Notes under the pieces: model-generated | The model's input: only the letters and a program-made list of their open reading frames with translations | Database searches by the model: none | What the model was told of the DNA's origin: nothing | Assembly: GCA_017795085.1 (NCBI GenBank) | Contig: CP051246.1 | Location: 2,730,514-2,794,513, forward strand | Source: Salegentibacter sp. | GTDB taxonomy: Bacteria; Bacteroidota; Bacteroidia; Flavobacteriales; Flavobacteriaceae | Direction: 5' to 3' | DNA: 64,000 nucleotides | Part shown: piece after piece, positions 61,415 to 64,000 of the stretch | How the letters are laid out: each line of letters starts with the position of its first letter | Position numbering within the stretch: position 1 is the stretch's first letter | Made by a program: the position numbers and the translations under genes

Positions 61415-63472
61415 ATGAATAAAAAAATATTATATTGTGTTTTATTACTTGTGTGCGGCACAGGTTTGATTTCTTCTTGTACAGATGATTACCTTGATTC
61501 CAGCCAATATTTTAAAGATCGGTTGACAGAAGAAAAAACATTTCAAGGTAAAGTATATTCAGAAAAATGGCTTGCCCACGTATTTGAAGAATTAAAAGGC
61601 ATTAATGTCGATGTTGCCAGCAAGGGGATTACCCCCCATAATTTTGCTGATGACATGTATTACGGCGATAGAGATAGTGATTACGACCCATCTAAAAATG
61701 AACTTTCCTATAATAATTTCAAAATGGGCGAATATACTGAAAACGCCAAACAAGGTACCTGGACGCAGTGTTACCGTGGTATTCGCAATGCATCTACCTT
61801 TATTCATAATATTTATATGAATACCGAGATGTCTGATGAAGAAATTGAGGACTACAGGGGCCAGGCTCGATTTGCAAGAGCTTACCTGTACTGGTTGTTA
61901 TTACGTAAATACGGTCCTATTCCTTTATTGCCTGACGAAGGATTAAATTATGAAGATAGTTACGATGACCTGGCTATTCCACGTAGTACCTACGAAAATT
62001 GTGCAGAATTTATAAGTAGTGAAATGCTACTTGCTGCACAAGAAATGGAAGCAAGAGGTATGATGCGTGGCCAGGATGGTTCTGCAAGACCAACTGTTGG
62101 AGCAGCCCTGGCCACCCGGGCCAAAGTATTGATTTATGCAGCCAGCCCATTGGCAAATGGAAACTCATCAGATTTTGCATCGAGATTGACCGATGATAAA
62201 GGAAACCGCCTTCTTTCTTCCGATTACCAGGAAGAGAAATGGGCAAAAGCCGCTGCTGCTGCCAGAGATGTAATGGAACTTGGTCTATATGAACTATATA
62301 CAGTACCCGTTCAGGAAACAGGTGAGAATGCTACGATTATTCCCCCGGATGATCATAATTTTTCTGAAAAATCTTGGCCGGAAGGTTGGGCAAATATTGA
62401 TCCGGCCAAATCCTATGCCCAGGTGTTTGATGGCACCCTATCTGCTTCAGGGAATCCGGAATTGATTTTTACTCGAGGTAATAACCAGGGCGGAGAAGAT
62501 ATAAGAGCTATGGTTGCCCATCAGTTGCCCCGATCTGCTACGGGCTGGAATACGCATGGCTTAACACAAAAAATGGTGGATGCGTATTATATGAATGACG
62601 GTACAGATGTGCCCGGAAAAGACAAGGAAATTGGCCGTGGGGATGGCTCTGAACGCGTAAGTGGTTACGTTACCGAAGAAGATTATGAAGCCGGCCGGTA
62701 CAAACCACTGAGACCAGGTGTTTCCCTGCAGTATGCTAACCGCTCCCCCCGATTCTATGCCTCTGTTGCCTATAATGGTAGTTTCTGGTCATTGTTAAAT
62801 GAGTCTCAGGAACGTAACCGCAACCAACAGGTGTTTTATTACCATAATAATCCTGAAGGAAACGGATTTAACTCATCCAATGCTTATTGGTTGCGAACAG
62901 GCTTTGGGGTAAAAAAATATGTCCATCCTAGTGACACTTATGAGGGGGGAGATAATAGTAATATCGAATTTAAAGCTGAACCCGCCATTCGTTATGCAGA
63001 TATATTACTGATGTATGCAGAAGCATTGAATGAATTAGATGGGTCGCACAACATTCCTGCCTGGAACGGCGGGACATACGATATCTCGCGAAACATTACT
63101 GAGATGCAAAGAGGAATTCATCCTGTACGCATCCGCGGCGGGGTATCCGACTACCCGGCCAGTGTGTACAATGATAAGGATGACCTAAGAAAAAGGCTAA
63201 AACGGGAACGTTTCATTGAACTTTTGGCTGAAGGGCAGCGCTACTATGACCTGCGCCGATGGATGGATGCCCCTGAAGAAGAGTCATTGCCAATATATGG
63301 TTGTAATGTACTTATGAATGAAGATGACCGGGATCTTTTTCATCAACCTGTAGCCGTATGGGCACTCGAAACCACCTTTGCAGATAAAATGTGGTTTTGG
63401 CCGATTAGCTTTACTGAGCTTAAACGAAATAAGCGTCTTACACAAAACCCGGGATGGAATTATAACGATTAA
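61415..63472 (+). CDS. SusD/RagB family glycan-binding lipoprotein, long form
   Basis: The 685-residue lipoprotein (lipobox ISSC, Cys22) starts 11 bp after SusC. SusD features are DDYLDSSQYFKDRLTEEKTF, the helical core FARAYLYWLLLRKYGPIPLLPDEG and the C-terminal LRKRLKRERFIELLAEGQRYYDLRRWMDAPEEES ... LTQNPGWNYND (in pieces). It is about 150 residues longer than the other SusD here, with several insertions between about residues 290 and 470. It probably binds a larger or differently decorated mannan fragment. Confidence 0.94.
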   Translation: MNKKILYCVLLLVCGTGLISSCTDDYLDSSQYFKDRLTEEKTFQGKVYSEKWLAHVFEELKGINVDVASKGITPHNFADDMYYGDRDSDYDPSKNELSYNNFKMGEYTENAKQGTWTQCYRGIRNASTFIHNIYMNTEMSDEEIEDYRGQARFARAYLYWLLLRKYGPIPLLPDEGLNYEDSYDDLAIPRSTYENCAEFISSEMLLAAQEMEARGMMRGQDGSARPTVGAALATRAKVLIYAASPLANGNSSDFASRLTDDKGNRLLSSDYQEEKWAKAAAAARDVMELGLYELYTVPVQETGENATIIPPDDHNFSEKSWPEGWANIDPAKSYAQVFDGTLSASGNPELIFTRGNNQGGEDIRAMVAHQLPRSATGWNTHGLTQKMVDAYYMNDGTDVPGKDKEIGRGDGSERVSGYVTEEDYEAGRYKPLRPGVSLQYANRSPRFYASVAYNGSFWSLLNESQERNRNQQVFYYHNNPEGNGFNSSNAYWLRTGFGVKKYVHPSDTYEGGDNSNIEFKAEPAIRYADILLMYAEALNELDGSHNIPAWNGGTYDISRNITEMQRGIHPVRIRGGVSDYPASVYNDKDDLRKRLKRERFIELLAEGQRYYDLRRWMDAPEEESLPIYGCNVLMNEDDRDLFHQPVAVWALETTFADKMWFWPISFTELKRNKRLTQNPGWNYND

Positions 63473-63486
63473 TAAAATATATCATC

Positions 63487-64000
63487 ATGAATAAACCATT
63501 TATACTATCTCTTTCGCTCATGCTGCTTTTAATTTGCAGCTCGTGCAATGATGAGTGGACCGAAGAACAATTTGAAAAATATATATCATTCAAGGCTCCC
63601 ATAACAAGTGGAGGAGTTAGCGATATCTATATTCGCTATAAAGAAGATGAGAAAACCACCTTCCAACTACCCTTGCTCGTAAGTGGGTCTACAACTAATG
63701 CCCAGAATAGAACAGTGCATATTACTGTAGATTCCGATACATTGGATGTATTGAACTATGAACGCTTCCAAAATCGTGAAGATTTTTATTACAGGGAATT
63801 AAATAGTGAGTATTATACTTTTCCTTCCGATGTGGAGATCAAGGCCGGTGAAAACACTTCATTAATGCCCCTGGATTTTACATTAAAAGATATAGATATG
63901 GTAGAAAAGTGGGTGCTTCCCTTAACTATCGAAGAAAATCAATCTTATGTGGCAAACCCGAGGAAACATTACAGGAAAGCACTTTTACGCATTAACCCTT
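63487..64000 (+). CDS. DUF4973/DUF1735-like surface lipoprotein (partial)
   Basis: The frame is open from the ATG at 63487 to the window edge (171 codons, C-terminus missing). It has a lipoprotein signal (LLLICSSCNDEW, Cys20) and the DUF4973-type segments FKAPITSGGVSDIYIRYKED, FQLPLLVSGSTTN, TVDSDTLDVLN, YYTFPSDVEIKAGEN and KWVLPLTIEENQSY. Similar proteins follow SusD in Bacteroidota loci for high-mannose N-glycans, where they act as surface glycan-binding proteins. It starts 14 bp after the SusD stop, so it belongs to the same operon. Confidence 0.8.
   Translation, partial: MNKPFILSLSLMLLLICSSCNDEWTEEQFEKYISFKAPITSGGVSDIYIRYKEDEKTTFQLPLLVSGSTTNAQNRTVHITVDSDTLDVLNYERFQNREDFYYRELNSEYYTFPSDVEIKAGENTSLMPLDFTLKDIDMVEKWVLPLTIEENQSYVANPRKHYRKALLRINP

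Overview
The window looks like a chromosomal stretch of a marine Flavobacteriaceae bacterium (Bacteroidota; a Salegentibacter/Gramella/Zunongwangia-like organism is my guess). The reasons are AT-rich DNA, SusC/SusD pairs, TAnnTTTG-type -7 promoter boxes, abundant lipoprotein signals, and Tat-type signals on PUL enzymes. No rRNA, CRISPR array or intact tRNA gene was seen.

Region 1 (1-25 kb) is largely a sulfur-compound oxidation island. It holds an outer-membrane porin-like protein, a small exported protein, DoxX, a DsrE-like protein and a SoxB-like/5'-nucleotidase-family protein (1.8-6.3 kb). It also holds DsbD and a TlpA-like thioredoxin (11.5-14.2 kb), a type II-like sulfide:quinone oxidoreductase (16.2-17.5 kb), split YeeE/YedE thiosulfate-type transporters (17.7-18.6 kb), a persulfide-dioxygenase-like MBL/rhodanese protein plus a single-domain rhodanese (20.0-21.8 kb), a TauE/SafE exporter (21.8-22.7 kb) and a Crp/FNR-family regulator (22.7-23.4 kb). 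Seven copies of a 16-bp palindrome (TGTAAC-N4-GTTACA type) precede these genes. In each, a -7-like box starts exactly 22 nt past the palindrome, the geometry expected for class II activation near -41.5. I read this as one Crp/FNR-type regulon for taking up and oxidising sulfide/thiosulfate and exporting sulfite. Two insertion sequences have entered the region: an IS1182-type element between the two 5'-nucleotidase-family genes, and an IS4-type element 64 bp upstream of the Crp/FNR gene. An MFS gene and an isoprenylcysteine-methyltransferase-like gene are broken.

Region 2 (24.8-25.75 kb) is a gene-free junction with a degenerate tRNA-Met(CAT), its terminator and several short repeats. It resembles an old integration site.

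Region 3 (27.6-64 kb) is a large alpha-mannan polysaccharide utilisation locus. A 12-gene minus-strand operon (44.58 to 27.6 kb) encodes two GH92 enzymes of one subtype, one GH92 of another, an EEP-superfamily phosphatase/nuclease, two zincin-type metallopeptidases, GH125, a ROK sugar kinase, a GMC oxidoreductase with its small subunit, a GH43-like enzyme and a FucP-like sugar permease. Next come SusC/SusD and a discoidin-domain surface lipoprotein (50.2 to 44.7 kb), then an operon with an unassigned TIM-barrel-like enzyme, a 59-residue membrane protein, a fourth GH92 and an S1 sulfatase (56.5 to 50.4 kb). A divergent SusC (with STN domain)/SusD/DUF4973-like operon runs off the right edge. LacI-type palindromes matching ACTAAA-(A/C)CG(A/T)-TTTAGT lie in all four PUL promoter regions, so one regulator, not encoded in the window, probably controls the locus. 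The likely substrate is a sulfated and/or phosphorylated alpha-mannan or a mannosylated glycoprotein.
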